Origin: Dermatophilus congolensis
GTDB lineage: Bacteria; Actinomycetota; Actinomycetes; Actinomycetales; Dermatophilaceae
Reading direction: 5' to 3'
DNA: 64,000 nucleotides
NCBI RefSeq assembly: GCF_900187045.1
Contig: NZ_LT906453.1
Span: 930,001-994,000 of the forward strand
The translations under genes were made by a program, and so were the position numbers. Shown in pieces: positions 25,915 to 36,027 of the stretch. Every line of letters begins with the position of its first letter. The stretch's first letter is position 1. The notes under the pieces were generated by a model. It did not search any database. It had not been told where the DNA came from and saw only the letters and a program-made list of their open reading frames with translations.

Positions 25915-28019
25915 CCGCCGCCTATCCCACCCCAACACCACCACCCCACAACGGAGACACCGTGACCACCACACCCTCGCTCGGGCGCATCGCCTGGAAC
26001 AGCCTGCCCCAAGCACTAGCCAAGCTTGACCCCCGCTACACCGTCAAAACCCCCGTCCTCTTCGTCGTATGGGTCGGATCAGTCCTGACCACCATCTTCA
26101 CTGCCCTCGACCCAAACACCTTCTCCATCTGCGTCACAGCCTGGCTGTGGGCCACCCTCATCTTCGCCAACCTTGCCGAAGCCATCGCCGAAGGCCGCGG
26201 AAAAGCCCAAGCAGCCAGCCTGCGCGCCACCAAAACCACCACCACCGCCCTGCTGCTCAACCCCGACGGAACCACCACACAAACACCCTCAACCACACTC
26301 ACCATCGGTGACCATGTCATCGTCGAACCCGGCCCCCACAGCGTCATCCCCGCCGACGGCGACATCATCGAAGGAGTCGCCACAGTCGACGAATCCGCCA
26401 TCACCGGCGAATCCGCCCCCGTCATCCGCGAATCAGGCGGCGACAGATGCGCCGTCACCGGCGGAACCACCGTCCTATCAGACCGGATCATCGTCCGCGT
26501 CACCAGCAAACCCGGCGAAAGCTTCATCGACCGCATGATCGCCCTGGTCGAAGGCGCCCAACGACAAAAAACCCCCAACGAAATCGCCCTGGGAATCCTG
26601 CTCACCACCCTGACAGTGATCTTCCTACTCGCCGTCACCGCCCTGGCGCCCCTGGCCGCCTACTCTGGACTCACCGTCTCAATCATCACCCTGGTCGCCC
26701 TGCTCGTCTGCCTCATCCCCACCACCATCGGGGCCCTACTATCGGCCATCGGCATCGCCGGGATGGATCGACTCGTCCAACGCAACGTCCTGGCCACCTC
26801 CGGCCGCGCCGTCGAAGCAGCAGGCGACGTCAACACCCTGCTCCTGGACAAAACCGGAACCATCACCTTCGGAAACCGCCGCGCCGTAGAAATCCTGCCC
26901 GCCACCGCAGTCAGCGACGAAGACGTCCGCGACGCCGCGCTGTTGTCCTCACTAGCCGACGAAACCCCCGAAGGCCGCTCCATCATCGACCTCATCAACA
27001 GCCACACCACCGACACCGCCACCCAAACCCGCACAACCGCCACCAACAACGGCGCCGAATTCATCCCATTCACGGCACAAACCCGCATGTCAGGAGTGCA
27101 ATTCCCCGACGGGCGCGCCGTCTACAAAGGCGCCGCCACCGCAATCACCGCCTGGGTACGTGCCACCGCAGACACCATCCCCGACAACCTCGAAGCCACC
27201 GTCAACAACATCTCCGCCGCCGGAGGGACCCCCCTAGTCATCGCCACCCAAACCCCACACAACAACACCCCCCACCGCCGCATCCTCGGCGTCATCCACC
27301 TCAAAGACATCGTCAAACCCGGCATGCGTGAACGATTCGAACAACTACGCCGCATGGGAATCCGTACCGTCATGATCACCGGCGACAACCACCTCACCGC
27401 CCAAGCCATCGCCAAAGAAGCAGGCGTCGACGACTTCCTCGCCGAAGCAACCCCCGAAGACAAACTCGCCCTCATCACCAAAGAACAACACGCAGGACAA
27501 CTCGTAGCCATGACCGGCGACGGCACCAACGACGCCCCCGCCCTAGCCCAAGCAGACGTCGGTGTCGCAATGAACACCGGCACCTCCGCCGCCAAAGAAG
27601 CCGGAAACATGGTCGACCTCGACTCCGACCCAACCAAACTCATCGACATCGTCAGCATCGGCAAACAACTACTCATCACCCGCGGCGCCCTAACCACCTT
27701 CTCCATCGCCAACGACGTCGCCAAATACTTCGCGATCATCCCCGCCATGTTCACCAGCGTCTACCCCGGACTAGCCGTGCTGGACATCATGCACCTACAC
27801 AGCGCACACACCGCCATGCTCTCCGCAGTCATCTTCAACGCCCTCATCATCGTCGCCCTCATCCCACTAGCCCTCAAAGGCGTCACCTACCGCGCCCTCA
27901 ACGCCCAAGCCCTCCTACGCCGCAACATCACCCTCTACGGCATCGGCGGAATCATCACCCCATTCATCGGCATCAAACTCATCGACCTACTCGTCTCCCA
28001 GCTACCCGGATTGGCCTGA
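25911..28019 (+). CDS. kdpB: Potassium-transporting P-type ATPase subunit B
   Basis: A 702-residue P-type ATPase, the energy-coupling subunit of Kdp. Seen: [20 protein letters not shown] in the actuator domain (TGES), phosphorylation motif [14 protein letters not shown], and hinge motif [21 protein letters not shown]. Full length. It overlaps kdpA by four bases and kdpC follows after one base. Confidence 0.97.
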   Translation: MTAAYPTPTPPPHNGDTVTTTPSLGRIAWNSLPQALAKLDPRYTVKTPVLFVVWVGSVLTTIFTALDPNTFSICVTAWLWATLIFANLAEAIAEGRGKAQAASLRATKTTTTALLLNPDGTTTQTPSTTLTIGDHVIVEPGPHSVIPADGDIIEGVATVDESAITGESAPVIRESGGDRCAVTGGTTVLSDRIIVRVTSKPGESFIDRMIALVEGAQRQKTPNEIALGILLTTLTVIFLLAVTALAPLAAYSGLTVSIITLVALLVCLIPTTIGALLSAIGIAGMDRLVQRNVLATSGRAVEAAGDVNTLLLDKTGTITFGNRRAVEILPATAVSDEDVRDAALLSSLADETPEGRSIIDLINSHTTDTATQTRTTATNNGAEFIPFTAQTRMSGVQFPDGRAVYKGAATAITAWVRATADTIPDNLEATVNNISAAGGTPLVIATQTPHNNTPHRRILGVIHLKDIVKPGMRERFEQLRRMGIRTVMITGDNHLTAQAIAKEAGVDDFLAEATPEDKLALITKEQHAGQLVAMTGDGTNDAPALAQADVGVAMNTGTSAAKEAGNMVDLDSDPTKLIDIVSIGKQLLITRGALTTFSIANDVAKYFAIIPAMFTSVYPGLAVLDIMHLHSAHTAMLSAVIFNALIIVALIPLALKGVTYRALNAQALLRRNITLYGIGGIITPFIGIKLIDLLVSQLPGLA

Positions 28020-28020
28020 C

Positions 28021-28599
28021 ATGCACACACTCACCCGACAAACCACCGCCGCCATCAAAGCCCTCACCCTGCTCACCCTCACCCTCGGCCTCGCCTGGCC
28101 ACTGACATTTACCGGCCTAGCCCAACTCATCGCCCCCACCCAAGCCAACGGCTCCCTCATCCACGACACCCACGGAAAAACCATCGGATCGACCCTGCTA
28201 GGCCAACCCACCAGCGGCCCCGAATGGTTCACCCCCCGCCCCTCAACCTCCAACTACGCCGCAAACACCTCCGGATCAGACAACCTCAGCCCCACCAGCA
28301 CCACACACCTGAACACCATCAACCACCGCCGCGCCACCCTCACCGCCGCCAACCCCCACGCCACCACACCCATCCCCACCGACGCCCTCACCGCCAGCGG
28401 CTCCGGCCTAGACCCCCACATCAGCCCCGAATACGCACACTGGCAAGCACCCCGCATCGCCCAAACCCGCGGCATCCCCCTCACCGACATCCACACACTC
28501 ATCAACCACCACACCCAAGGACGCACCCTCGGATTCCTCGGCCAACCCCGCGTCAACGTCACCGAACTCAACGCCGACCTCGCCCACACCCACCACTAA
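28021..28599 (+). CDS. kdpC: Potassium-transporting ATPase subunit C
   Basis: A 192-residue subunit with one N-terminal membrane helix (about 12-35) and a periplasm-side domain. Seen: LGQPTSGPEWFTPRPS, a DALTASGSGLDPHISPEYA segment highly typical of KdpC, and the NVTELNADL end. It assembles KdpA and KdpB. The start lies one base after the kdpB stop. Confidence 0.96.
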   Translation: MHTLTRQTTAAIKALTLLTLTLGLAWPLTFTGLAQLIAPTQANGSLIHDTHGKTIGSTLLGQPTSGPEWFTPRPSTSNYAANTSGSDNLSPTSTTHLNTINHRRATLTAANPHATTPIPTDALTASGSGLDPHISPEYAHWQAPRIAQTRGIPLTDIHTLINHHTQGRTLGFLGQPRVNVTELNADLAHTHH

Positions 28600-28616
28600 A
28601 AACACACCCAACACTC

Positions 28617-31202
28617 ATGCACAACACACCCCCACCACACCCCACCACGGGCGACAATGAACTCGTGCGCAAAGGACGATTACGGATCTACCTCGGCGCC
28701 GCCCCCGGAGTCGGCAAAACCGTCGCCATGCTCGGCGAAGGCCACCGACGAGCCGAACGCGGCACCGACGTCGTCATCGGAATCGTCGAAACACACGACC
28801 GCAGCTACACAACCAAAATGCTGCACGGACTAGAAACAATCCCCCGCATCACCCGCACCCACCGCGGCACCACCCTCACCGACCTCGACGTCGACGCCGT
28901 CCTGCGCCGCAACCCCGACGTCGTTCTCGTCGACGAACTCGCCCACACCTGCATCCCCGGATCCCCACACCGCCGCCGCTACGAAGACATCGAAACCCTC
29001 CTCCAAGCCGGCATCGACGTCATCTCCACCGTCAACATCCAACACCTCGAATCCCTCAACGACGCCGTCCTAGCCATAACCGGCGTACGCCAACAAGAAA
29101 CCGTCCCCGACCACGTTGTACGCAGCGCCGACCAAATCGAACTGGTCGACATGTCACCCGAATCCCTCCGCCGCCGACTCGCCCACGGCAACGTCTACCG
29201 CCCCGAACGCGTCGACGCCGCCCTGGCCAGCTACTTCCGCCCCGGCAACCTCGCCGCCCTACGAGAACTAGCCCTCCTATGGCTAGCCGACCGCGTCGAC
29301 GAAACCCTCCAGAAATACCGCGCCAACCGCGGCATCAATGCCCCCTGGCCAGCACGAGAACGCATCGTCGTCGGCCTGACCGGCGGCCCCGAAGGCGAAC
29401 AACTCCTCCGCCGCGCCACCCGCATCGCCTCCCGCGGCGCGGGCAGCGAAGTCCACGCCGTCTACGTCACCACCAGCGACGGCCTCACCAGCGCCGACTT
29501 CGCATCCGTCGCAGCACAACAACGCCTCACCGCCGACCTCGGCGCCACCTTCCACACCGTCAGCGGCGACGACATCGCCACCGCCCTGCTCGACTTCGCA
29601 CGCAGCGTCAACGCCAGCCAAATCGTCATCGGAACAAGCCGACGCTCCCGCCTGAGCCGACTCTTCGACCCCGGCGTCGGCGAAACCGTCGTCACTCACG
29701 CCGACGAAATCGACATCCACATGGTCAACCACGACCACGCCCACCCAAGCCGCACCTACCTACCCACCCGCGCAACCCTGAGCCGAACCCGCCGCATCAC
29801 CGGATTCACCATCGGCACCGCAGGCATAGCCCTACTCACCACCCTCCTGACCGCAACTCGCAACCACCACGACCTACCCCTAGACGTCCTGCTCTACCTC
29901 GCCCTGACCGTCCTATCAGCCCTCATCGGCGGACTCGGCCCCGCCCTATTCACCGCCATCGTCGGATCCCTCACCCTCAACTGGTTCTTCGCCCGCCCCA
30001 TCCACACCTTCACCATCGCTGACCCGCAAAACGTCGTCGCCCTCATCGTTTTCGTCCTCGTCGCCGCCGCTGTCTCCTCTGCCGTCCACCTCAGCGCCCG
30101 CCGCGCCAGCCAAGCCCGCGCCGCCGAACGCGAAGCCGCATCACTCACCCGCGCATCCCACGCCATGCTCGCCGCACCCGACCCCCTGGACTTCCTCGTC
30201 CACGAATGCCTCGACATGTTCGACATGCACGCCGCCGCCATCATTCGACACAACCCAGAAACCACCACCCCCACCACCCTCGCCGCAACAAACAACTACA
30301 ACCCCAACCACCTCCACAACGCTGCAGTCCGCGAAAAAATCGACGAAAACACCGAACTCGTCCTCATCGGCCCCGTCCTAGCCAGCACCGACCAATCACT
30401 AGTCTCCGCATACGCATCCCACGCCTACGCAGTCCTGACCCGCCGCGCCCTCCAAGCCGAAGCCGCCACCGCAGCCTCCCTAGCCAGCGACAACCGCGCC
30501 CGCACCGCCCTCCTGTCAGCCGTCTCCCACGACCTACGCACCCCACTTGCCGCAGTCAAAGCAGCAGTCAGCAGCCTGCGCTCCACCGACGTCCAATTCA
30601 CCCCCGAAGACCAAGCCGAACTCCTCGCCGCCATTGAAGACTCCGCAGACCGCCTCAACACCCTCGTCGGTAACCTCCTGGACGCCTCCCGACTCCAAAC
30701 CGGCGTCGTCAAACCCCGCTGCCGCGCCCTCGACATCACCGAAGAAGCCCGCACCTGCGCCGCCGCAACCAGCGAACCCCACCGCATCCACATCCACACC
30801 ACCACCCCCACACCAGGATGGGCCGACCCTGGGTTGCTCGACCGCTGCCTAGCTAACCTCCTCGAAAACGCCCTGCATTACTCCCCACCAGGCCACGACG
30901 TCACCGCCGACATCGGCGTCATCGCACAACGAACCCAAATCCGCGTCGTCGACACCGGCCCCGGCGTACCCACCGAAGACCTCGAACGCATCTTCGCCCC
31001 CTTCCAACGCCGCGGCGACGCCCCCTCCGGCGACGGAGTTGGACTCGGCCTAGCCGTAGCCCGCGGCCTAGCCGAAACCATGGGCGCAACCATCACCGCC
31101 GACCCAACCCCCGGCGGCGGACTCACCATGACCATCGATCTACCCACCACCGCCCCAAACACCACCCCGCCACCACCGGCTGCGACAGGCTCACAACCAT
31201 GA
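28617..31202 (+). CDS. kdpD: Osmosensitive K+ sensor histidine kinase KdpD
   Basis: An 861-residue kinase. Domains: N-terminal KdpD domain (about 15-225) with Walker-like GAAPGVGKT and VDELAHTCIPGSPHRRRYEDIE; a universal-stress-like domain (about 245-370); four close membrane helices of DUF4118 (about 395-500); a GAF-like linker; phosphoacceptor ALLSAVSHDLRTPLAAVK; and HATPase boxes LLENALHYSPPG, VVDTGPGVP and GVGLGLAVARGLAE. The start ATG at 28617 is 18 bases after kdpC; the frame is open further upstream but that part is the shadow of kdpC. The stop overlaps kdpE. It senses low K+ or ionic strength, and in other bacteria binds c-di-AMP through the stress domain. Confidence 0.95.
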   Translation: MHNTPPPHPTTGDNELVRKGRLRIYLGAAPGVGKTVAMLGEGHRRAERGTDVVIGIVETHDRSYTTKMLHGLETIPRITRTHRGTTLTDLDVDAVLRRNPDVVLVDELAHTCIPGSPHRRRYEDIETLLQAGIDVISTVNIQHLESLNDAVLAITGVRQQETVPDHVVRSADQIELVDMSPESLRRRLAHGNVYRPERVDAALASYFRPGNLAALRELALLWLADRVDETLQKYRANRGINAPWPARERIVVGLTGGPEGEQLLRRATRIASRGAGSEVHAVYVTTSDGLTSADFASVAAQQRLTADLGATFHTVSGDDIATALLDFARSVNASQIVIGTSRRSRLSRLFDPGVGETVVTHADEIDIHMVNHDHAHPSRTYLPTRATLSRTRRITGFTIGTAGIALLTTLLTATRNHHDLPLDVLLYLALTVLSALIGGLGPALFTAIVGSLTLNWFFARPIHTFTIADPQNVVALIVFVLVAAAVSSAVHLSARRASQARAAEREAASLTRASHAMLAAPDPLDFLVHECLDMFDMHAAAIIRHNPETTTPTTLAATNNYNPNHLHNAAVREKIDENTELVLIGPVLASTDQSLVSAYASHAYAVLTRRALQAEAATAASLASDNRARTALLSAVSHDLRTPLAAVKAAVSSLRSTDVQFTPEDQAELLAAIEDSADRLNTLVGNLLDASRLQTGVVKPRCRALDITEEARTCAAATSEPHRIHIHTTTPTPGWADPGLLDRCLANLLENALHYSPPGHDVTADIGVIAQRTQIRVVDTGPGVPTEDLERIFAPFQRRGDAPSGDGVGLGLAVARGLAETMGATITADPTPGGGLTMTIDLPTTAPNTTPPPPAATGSQP

Positions 31203-31900
31203 CCCCACCAGCGAACACCCCACGCATCCTCGTCGTCGACGACGAACCCGCCATCGCCCGCACCCTACGCATCAACCTCAACGCCCGCGGCTACCACGTC
31301 ATCATCGCCGCAGACGGCAGAACCGCCCTCAGCGCAGCCGAAGAAGAAACCCCCGACCTCATCGTCCTCGACCTAGGCCTGCCCGACATCGACGGCGTCG
31401 ACGTACTACGCCGCCTGCGCGAAAACAGCTCCGTCCCCGTTGTCGTGCTCTCCGCCCGACACGAAGCCGACGACAAAGTCGAAGCACTCGACCTCGGCGC
31501 CGACGACTACGTCACCAAACCCTTCGGCATGGACGAATTCATGGCCCGCATACGCGCAGCCATGCGCCGCAGCGCAAACGACACCGACGACCCCACACCA
31601 CCGGTACACACCCCCCACTTCACCCTCGACCTCCAAGAACGCCGCGCCACCCTCACCGACGGCACCTGCATCCACCTCACCCCCACCGAATGGCGCCTGT
31701 TGACCGCACTCGCACGCCACCGCGGCCGACTCGTGCCCCACACAGACCTCCTCCACGAAGTATGGGGACCCAAATACAGTCGTGAATCAAACTACCTGCG
31801 CGTTTACGCCAACCAGCTGCGACGCAAACTCGAACCCATCCCCAGCCAGCCGCGCTACCTCATCACCGAACCAGGCCTGGGCTATCGACTCGACGCATAA
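31199..31900 (+). CDS. kdpE: Response regulator KdpE, OmpR family
   Basis: A 233-residue regulator with receiver (VVDDEP, phosphoacceptor Asp58 in VLDLGLPDIDG, Lys in DDYVTKPF) and winged-helix domain (HLTPTEWRLLTALARHRGRLV, LLHEVWGPKY, YLRVYANQLRRKLE). It follows kdpD with a four-base overlap and would activate kdpFABC. Confidence 0.96.
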   Translation: MTPPANTPRILVVDDEPAIARTLRINLNARGYHVIIAADGRTALSAAEEETPDLIVLDLGLPDIDGVDVLRRLRENSSVPVVVLSARHEADDKVEALDLGADDYVTKPFGMDEFMARIRAAMRRSANDTDDPTPPVHTPHFTLDLQERRATLTDGTCIHLTPTEWRLLTALARHRGRLVPHTDLLHEVWGPKYSRESNYLRVYANQLRRKLEPIPSQPRYLITEPGLGYRLDA

Positions 31901-31992
31901 ACCCCAGCCCTGCGCTTGAGGAACTAGCCCTGCCTTTTGTGCCCTCCACCCACCCCCTGGACAGCACCGAACCAAACCAAGAGACCCCGCAA

Positions 31993-32015
31993 AGAACCGT
32001 TCAGACAGCGGTTCT
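31993..32015 (+). terminator. Stem-loop downstream of kdpE
   Basis: AGAACCG (31993-31999) and CGGTTCT (32009-32015) form a perfect seven-pair stem with a nine-base loop, about 90 bases after the kdpE stop and before the next promoter. There is no long U-run after it. Confidence 0.5.
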
Positions 32016-32055
32016 GACTTCCGTTAAATGAACGACGCCGCTCCGGCATTTTCTC

Positions 32056-32084
32056 TTGTTATTGCTATGCGCGAGAGTCATAGT
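32056..32084 (+). promoter_or_regulatory. Promoter, probably leaderless, of the DUF6421 operon
   Basis: TTGTTA (32056-32061), a 17-base spacer and CATAGT (32079-32084). The expected first transcribed base is the A of the ATG at 32091, so the mRNA would be leaderless; this decides that start over the upstream ATG at 32028. No ribosome site precedes either ATG. Confidence 0.55.
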
Positions 32085-32090
32085 CGTTGC

Positions 32091-33503
32091 ATGACCACCA
32101 CTTCCGCCGCTGTCAAAGACGCCACCGGCACCGCGATGACTCACGCCGAGATCGAAAAACTACGAGCTCATCCCGCGTGGATCAGCATCCGTGAGGCCGC
32201 AACCAGCATCCAGGCCCTGCAAAGCTCCGACGGATCCATCACAGAAGCCACCGAACACGCAAAAGCACGCGAACTCATCACCCACATCACTCAAGGCATC
32301 GAAGAACTAGCGCCCCTGCTGCCCCACGACGCCGACTACCTCACCGCAGTCAGAAGCGACCTACACACGTGGGCCAACAACGGATTCACCGTGCCTGACT
32401 TCCTCGACTCACTCGTCGCGTTCCACCCAGAACTGCACCGAGTTGACGGGCTCGTACACCTCGTCGTTTTCCCGATGTACACCCAAAACGGCAGCAGCGA
32501 ACGCCACCTCGAAGCAGTACTCATCCAAGTGATCTGGCCCGACTTTGTCGCTGCCCTCGAAGCAGGCGACTACACCAACGCAGCTTTTGTCCCTATCCGT
32601 TTCATTGACTTCACTGCCGGATACGACACCAACTCAGCAGTGCTATTTCCAGAAACCGTCGCAGTACGAGCCATCCCCCAATTCACCTGGGGCGGAATAT
32701 TCGCTGACCGGGAAGCCGCACGATTCCGCAAAGTCCTCGCTGCCGCATGCGAAATCACATCACTAGACCCACCCGAAGAAGCACGCGCATTCCTCGACGA
32801 TCAACGCCTCACCGAAGAAACATTCGTCATGTGGGACCTCATCCACGACCGCACCCATATGCGCGGCGACCTCCCCTTCGACCCATTCATGATCAAACAG
32901 CGAATGCCCTACTTCCTCTACTCGCTAGAAGAACTCAGATGCGACCTGACCGCCTTCCGGGAGGCACTACGCATCGAACGCATCATCGCTGCCTCCCCAG
33001 ACGTCTCCGATGAACAACGTTCCCTGGCACGGCACGCGCGCCTAGTCCAATACGCAGTGATCTTCGACCGCATCTTCCGTTTCACTGTCACCGGGGGACG
33101 AAACCGCAACTACGACGGTCTGGGCGGACAACTCCTGTTCGCCTGGCTCCACCGCAAAGGTGTCCTGCACTGGACCGACACCAAACTGACCTTCGACTGG
33201 GACAGAGTCCCCGACATGGTCAACGAACTAGGCGATGCAGTCAACGACTTGTACTGGCAGTCCATCGACCGCCCCAAAGTGAACCACTGGTTCGCTGCCT
33301 ACGACCTCGTCGCCTCAGTGCTTGAACCCCACGTAGCCAGCAAATGGGCCACACGGGACTTGCCCTTAAACGGCACACCCCGCGAACTCACCGACGCCGT
33401 ACTCGATGACGAATTCCCCCTGTCTATGTTCTTCGAGGCATACGAAAAAAAGGTGCGCGATGTGATCGCCTCGACTAAAGGCATCACAGGAGAAGCAGCA
33501 TGA
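32091..33503 (+). CDS. DUF6421 family protein
   Basis: A 470-residue protein that I recognise as the actinobacterial DUF6421 family (features such as HRVDGLVHLVVFPMYTQNGS, FTAGYDTNSAVLFPETVAV, and MWDLIHDRTHMRGDLPFDPFM). No known catalytic motif, signal peptide or membrane helix. It is followed at a four-base overlap by an SDR oxidoreductase and then a threonine-aldolase-like gene, a set that I recall as conserved across actinomycetes (from memory, not searched). The role is unknown; the HxxxH-like IHDRTHMRGD motif could bind metal (inference). Confidence 0.85.
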   Translation: MTTTSAAVKDATGTAMTHAEIEKLRAHPAWISIREAATSIQALQSSDGSITEATEHAKARELITHITQGIEELAPLLPHDADYLTAVRSDLHTWANNGFTVPDFLDSLVAFHPELHRVDGLVHLVVFPMYTQNGSSERHLEAVLIQVIWPDFVAALEAGDYTNAAFVPIRFIDFTAGYDTNSAVLFPETVAVRAIPQFTWGGIFADREAARFRKVLAAACEITSLDPPEEARAFLDDQRLTEETFVMWDLIHDRTHMRGDLPFDPFMIKQRMPYFLYSLEELRCDLTAFREALRIERIIAASPDVSDEQRSLARHARLVQYAVIFDRIFRFTVTGGRNRNYDGLGGQLLFAWLHRKGVLHWTDTKLTFDWDRVPDMVNELGDAVNDLYWQSIDRPKVNHWFAAYDLVASVLEPHVASKWATRDLPLNGTPRELTDAVLDDEFPLSMFFEAYEKKVRDVIASTKGITGEAA

Positions 33504-34141
33504 GAGTCGTTGTCACCGGAGCAGCCGGGCCGCTGGGCCGCGCGACCTGCGCTGCCCTGATCCATGCAGGCCACGACGTCGTTGCTGTCCACCACAGCGC
33601 AGTGGAGCTAGAACAGGGACTACAAACCCACGCCTGTGATCTCACCGACCCGAACGCCACCCATAAACTCGCCGAATCCGTCACTGCCGACGGCCCCGTG
33701 GACGCGTTGTTTCACCTCATCGGCGGGTGGCGCGGTGGCAAAGGACTAGCCGGACAAACCGATGAGGACTACCGCTTCCTCGAATCTAGGATTGTCACCA
33801 CACTGCGTAACTCGACTCGTGCTTTCTTACCAGCTCTGCTCAACGCGGCTGCACCTCGAGTCGCCATCGTTTCCACTACCGGTCTGGAGCGCTGCACCGC
33901 CGGGAACGCGAACTATCTAGCCACCAAAGCAGCAGCAGAGACGTGGCTCGCCTGCGTGGGGCACGCTCTGCGCGAGAAGCAAGGCGTAGCCCATGTTGAG
34001 CGAGTCATGGCCCTAGTGACTGAAGCAGACCGTGCAGCCAACCCCGATAAGGACTACTCGCGGTACAGCGACGTCACGGACGTGGCGCAACGTCTTCTGA
34101 CACTTCTGAGCCACACACCTACTACTCACGAGGAACAGTGA
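33500..34141 (+). CDS. SDR family NAD(P)-dependent oxidoreductase
   Basis: A 213-residue short-chain dehydrogenase. The N-terminal nucleotide motif VTGAAGPLGRA (a GxxGxxG form), FHLIGGWRGGK in place of the NNAG strand, and active-site YLATKAAAE (YxxxK) are visible. It overlaps DUF6421 by four bases and is followed five bases later by the aldolase-like gene. Substrate unknown; slightly short for the family. Confidence 0.88.
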   Translation: MRVVVTGAAGPLGRATCAALIHAGHDVVAVHHSAVELEQGLQTHACDLTDPNATHKLAESVTADGPVDALFHLIGGWRGGKGLAGQTDEDYRFLESRIVTTLRNSTRAFLPALLNAAAPRVAIVSTTGLERCTAGNANYLATKAAAETWLACVGHALREKQGVAHVERVMALVTEADRAANPDKDYSRYSDVTDVAQRLLTLLSHTPTTHEEQ

Positions 34142-34145
34142 GGAC

Positions 34146-35267
34146 ATGACCTCCACCGCTAAACCACTTCACGACATCAACCGCCGTGGCTTTGCCTCCG
34201 ATAACTATTCAGGTGTGCACCCAGAAATTTTGGACGCGATTGCTGCAGCTAATGGTGGTCACCAATCCGCTTACGGCTCAGATGTGTATACCCAACGGTT
34301 GCAAGAGGTAATTCGTAGCCATTTTGGCGCTAAAGCGCAGGCGTTCCCAGTGTTTAACGGCACAGGTGCCAATGTGACTGCTTTGCAGTCAGTTCTTCCT
34401 CGGTGGGGTGCTGTGGTGTGTGCTCGTACGGGGCATATCAATGTTGATGAGGGGGGTGCGCCGGAGCGGGTTGGTGGTTTCAAGATCTATTCGGTGGACA
34501 CTCCTGATGGCAAGCTCACGCCTGCGTTGCTCGATACCGAGGCATGGGGTTTTGGTGATGAGCATCGTGCTCAACCAGCTGCAGTCTCGATTACGCAGTC
34601 CACTGAGTTGGGCACGATTTATGCAGTTGAGGAGGTTCGTGCTCTCGCGGATCGTGCGCATGAGCTGGGCATGATGCTGCATATGGATGGTGCTCGACTG
34701 TCTAATGCTGCGGCGTCGTTGGGGGTGGATTTGCGGGCGTTCACGGTGGATGCCGGTGTGGACATTCTGAGTCTTGGTGGCACGAAGAATGGTGCTTTGG
34801 GCGCTGAGGCGATTGTTGTTTTTGATCCTGACAAGCTGCCTGGTGTTAAGGATGCCTTGCGGTACAACCGCAAGGCGGACATGCAGTTGGCGAGCAAGAT
34901 GCGTTTTGTGTCTGCGCAGCTTGTTGCGTTGTTTGAGGGTGATTTGTGGCTGCGTAGTGCGCGGCATGCTAATGCGATGGCTGCGCGTTTGCGGGCTGCG
35001 TTGGAGGGGGTTCCGGGAGTGATGTTCACTCAGGAAACCAAGGCCAATGGTGTTTTTGCGATTTTGCCTGAGGGGGTGGCTGATGTGGCGCGTGAGCAGT
35101 ACGCCTTCTATGACTGGGATCCGGCGCGTCGTGAGGTGCGGTGGATGTGTTCGTTCGATACGGCACCGCAGGATGTGGATGCGTTCGCTGATGTGGTTCG
35201 TCAGGCCTGTGCGAAGGCGCCTCTTTTAGGGGAGTACACCAGTGAGGCACCTGTTGCGCATGCTTGA
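34146..35267 (+). CDS. Low-specificity L-threonine aldolase / beta-eliminating lyase
   Basis: A 373-residue fold-type I PLP enzyme. Seen: FASDNYSGVHPEILDAI at the N-terminus, SAYGSDVYTQRL, FNGTGANVTAL (phosphate-binding), HINVDEGGAPE, LHMDGARLSNAAA with the PLP-pyridine Asp, and LSLGGTKNGALGAEA with the Schiff-base Lys. It cleaves L-threonine or related beta-hydroxy amino acids to glycine and aldehyde. Third gene of the DUF6421-SDR operon, followed by a good terminator. Base usage shifts here to G/T-rich, unlike the C-rich genes before it. Confidence 0.92.
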   Translation: MTSTAKPLHDINRRGFASDNYSGVHPEILDAIAAANGGHQSAYGSDVYTQRLQEVIRSHFGAKAQAFPVFNGTGANVTALQSVLPRWGAVVCARTGHINVDEGGAPERVGGFKIYSVDTPDGKLTPALLDTEAWGFGDEHRAQPAAVSITQSTELGTIYAVEEVRALADRAHELGMMLHMDGARLSNAAASLGVDLRAFTVDAGVDILSLGGTKNGALGAEAIVVFDPDKLPGVKDALRYNRKADMQLASKMRFVSAQLVALFEGDLWLRSARHANAMAARLRAALEGVPGVMFTQETKANGVFAILPEGVADVAREQYAFYDWDPARREVRWMCSFDTAPQDVDAFADVVRQACAKAPLLGEYTSEAPVAHA

Positions 35268-35282
35268 TGGGTGAGGTGAAAA

Positions 35283-35320
35283 GGGGTCGTGTGGAGTTTG
35301 TCTTCGCACGGCCTCTTTTT
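35283..35320 (+). terminator. Rho-independent terminator
   Basis: GGGGTCGTGTG (35283-35293) pairs through eleven positions, some G-U, with CGCACGGCCTC (35305-35315) and is followed by TTTTT (35316-35320). It lies between converging genes. Confidence 0.8.
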
Positions 35321-35328
35321 CTGTGTGG

Positions 35329-36027
35329 CTAGCTGGTGGTGATGTTTCGTAGGTATCCGGCGAATCCTGCGTCGACTTTGCTGTGCAGGCGGCTGGAGGT
35401 GCGTACGCGGGTGGTGTCGGTGGAGATGATGTGGGCTCCTGCGGTGCGGGCGTGTTCGACGAGGGTGCTGTCTTCGTGGAGTGTGATGGTGGGGAATCCT
35501 CCTAGTTGTAGGTAGGTGGAGGCGCGGATTCCGAGGTTTGCGCCGTGGATGTAGGGGTGGGTTTCGGTGAGGTTGTGTTGGGCGTGCCAGGTGTTGAGGA
35601 GGGTGGGGTTGGTGTGGGGGGTGGGTTCGACGGTGCCGGTGATGAGGTCGGCTCCGTTGCTGGCGAGGGTGAGTTGTGCGCGTATCCAGTGCGGTGGGAC
35701 GAGGGTGTCGGCGTCGGTGTTGGCGATCCAGATGTGTTCGGGGGCGGCTAGGAGGTGTGGGTCGAGGGTGGCGATGGCGGTGCAGATGGCGCTGTGGCGG
35801 GCGGCGCCGACGTTGTGTGCGTTGAGGGTGGTGGTGAGTGCGCCGTAGGAGCGGGCGATGGTGGGGGTGGTGTCGGTGCATCCGTCGAGGGCGATGACGG
35901 TGGTGCAGGTGATTCCGGTGTGGGTGTGTGCTTGGGTGGTGGCTTTGGTGAGGTGGGTGAGGCAGCGGGGTAGGTGGTCTTGTTCGTTGTGTGCGGGGAT
36001 GGCGACGATGACGTGTCGGGGCGTCAT
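35329..36027 (-). CDS. Glycosyltransferase family 2
   Basis: A 232-residue GT-A fold enzyme. Seen: VAIPAHNEQDHLPRCL at the N-terminus, VIALDGCTDTT, an IANTDADTLVPPHW segment containing the DxD metal motif, HGANLGIRASTYLQLGGF, and HEDSTLVE with the catalytic ED. No membrane helix. It is the last gene of a coupled three-gene minus-strand operon with a PIG-L/methyltransferase fusion and an acyl-CoA-dehydrogenase-like protein, overlapping the fusion gene by four bases. The sugar donor and acceptor are unknown. Confidence 0.88.
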   Translation of the reverse strand: MTPRHVIVAIPAHNEQDHLPRCLTHLTKATTQAHTHTGITCTTVIALDGCTDTTPTIARSYGALTTTLNAHNVGAARHSAICTAIATLDPHLLAAPEHIWIANTDADTLVPPHWIRAQLTLASNGADLITGTVEPTPHTNPTLLNTWHAQHNLTETHPYIHGANLGIRASTYLQLGGFPTITLHEDSTLVEHARTAGAHIISTDTTRVRTSSRLHSKVDAGFAGYLRNITTS

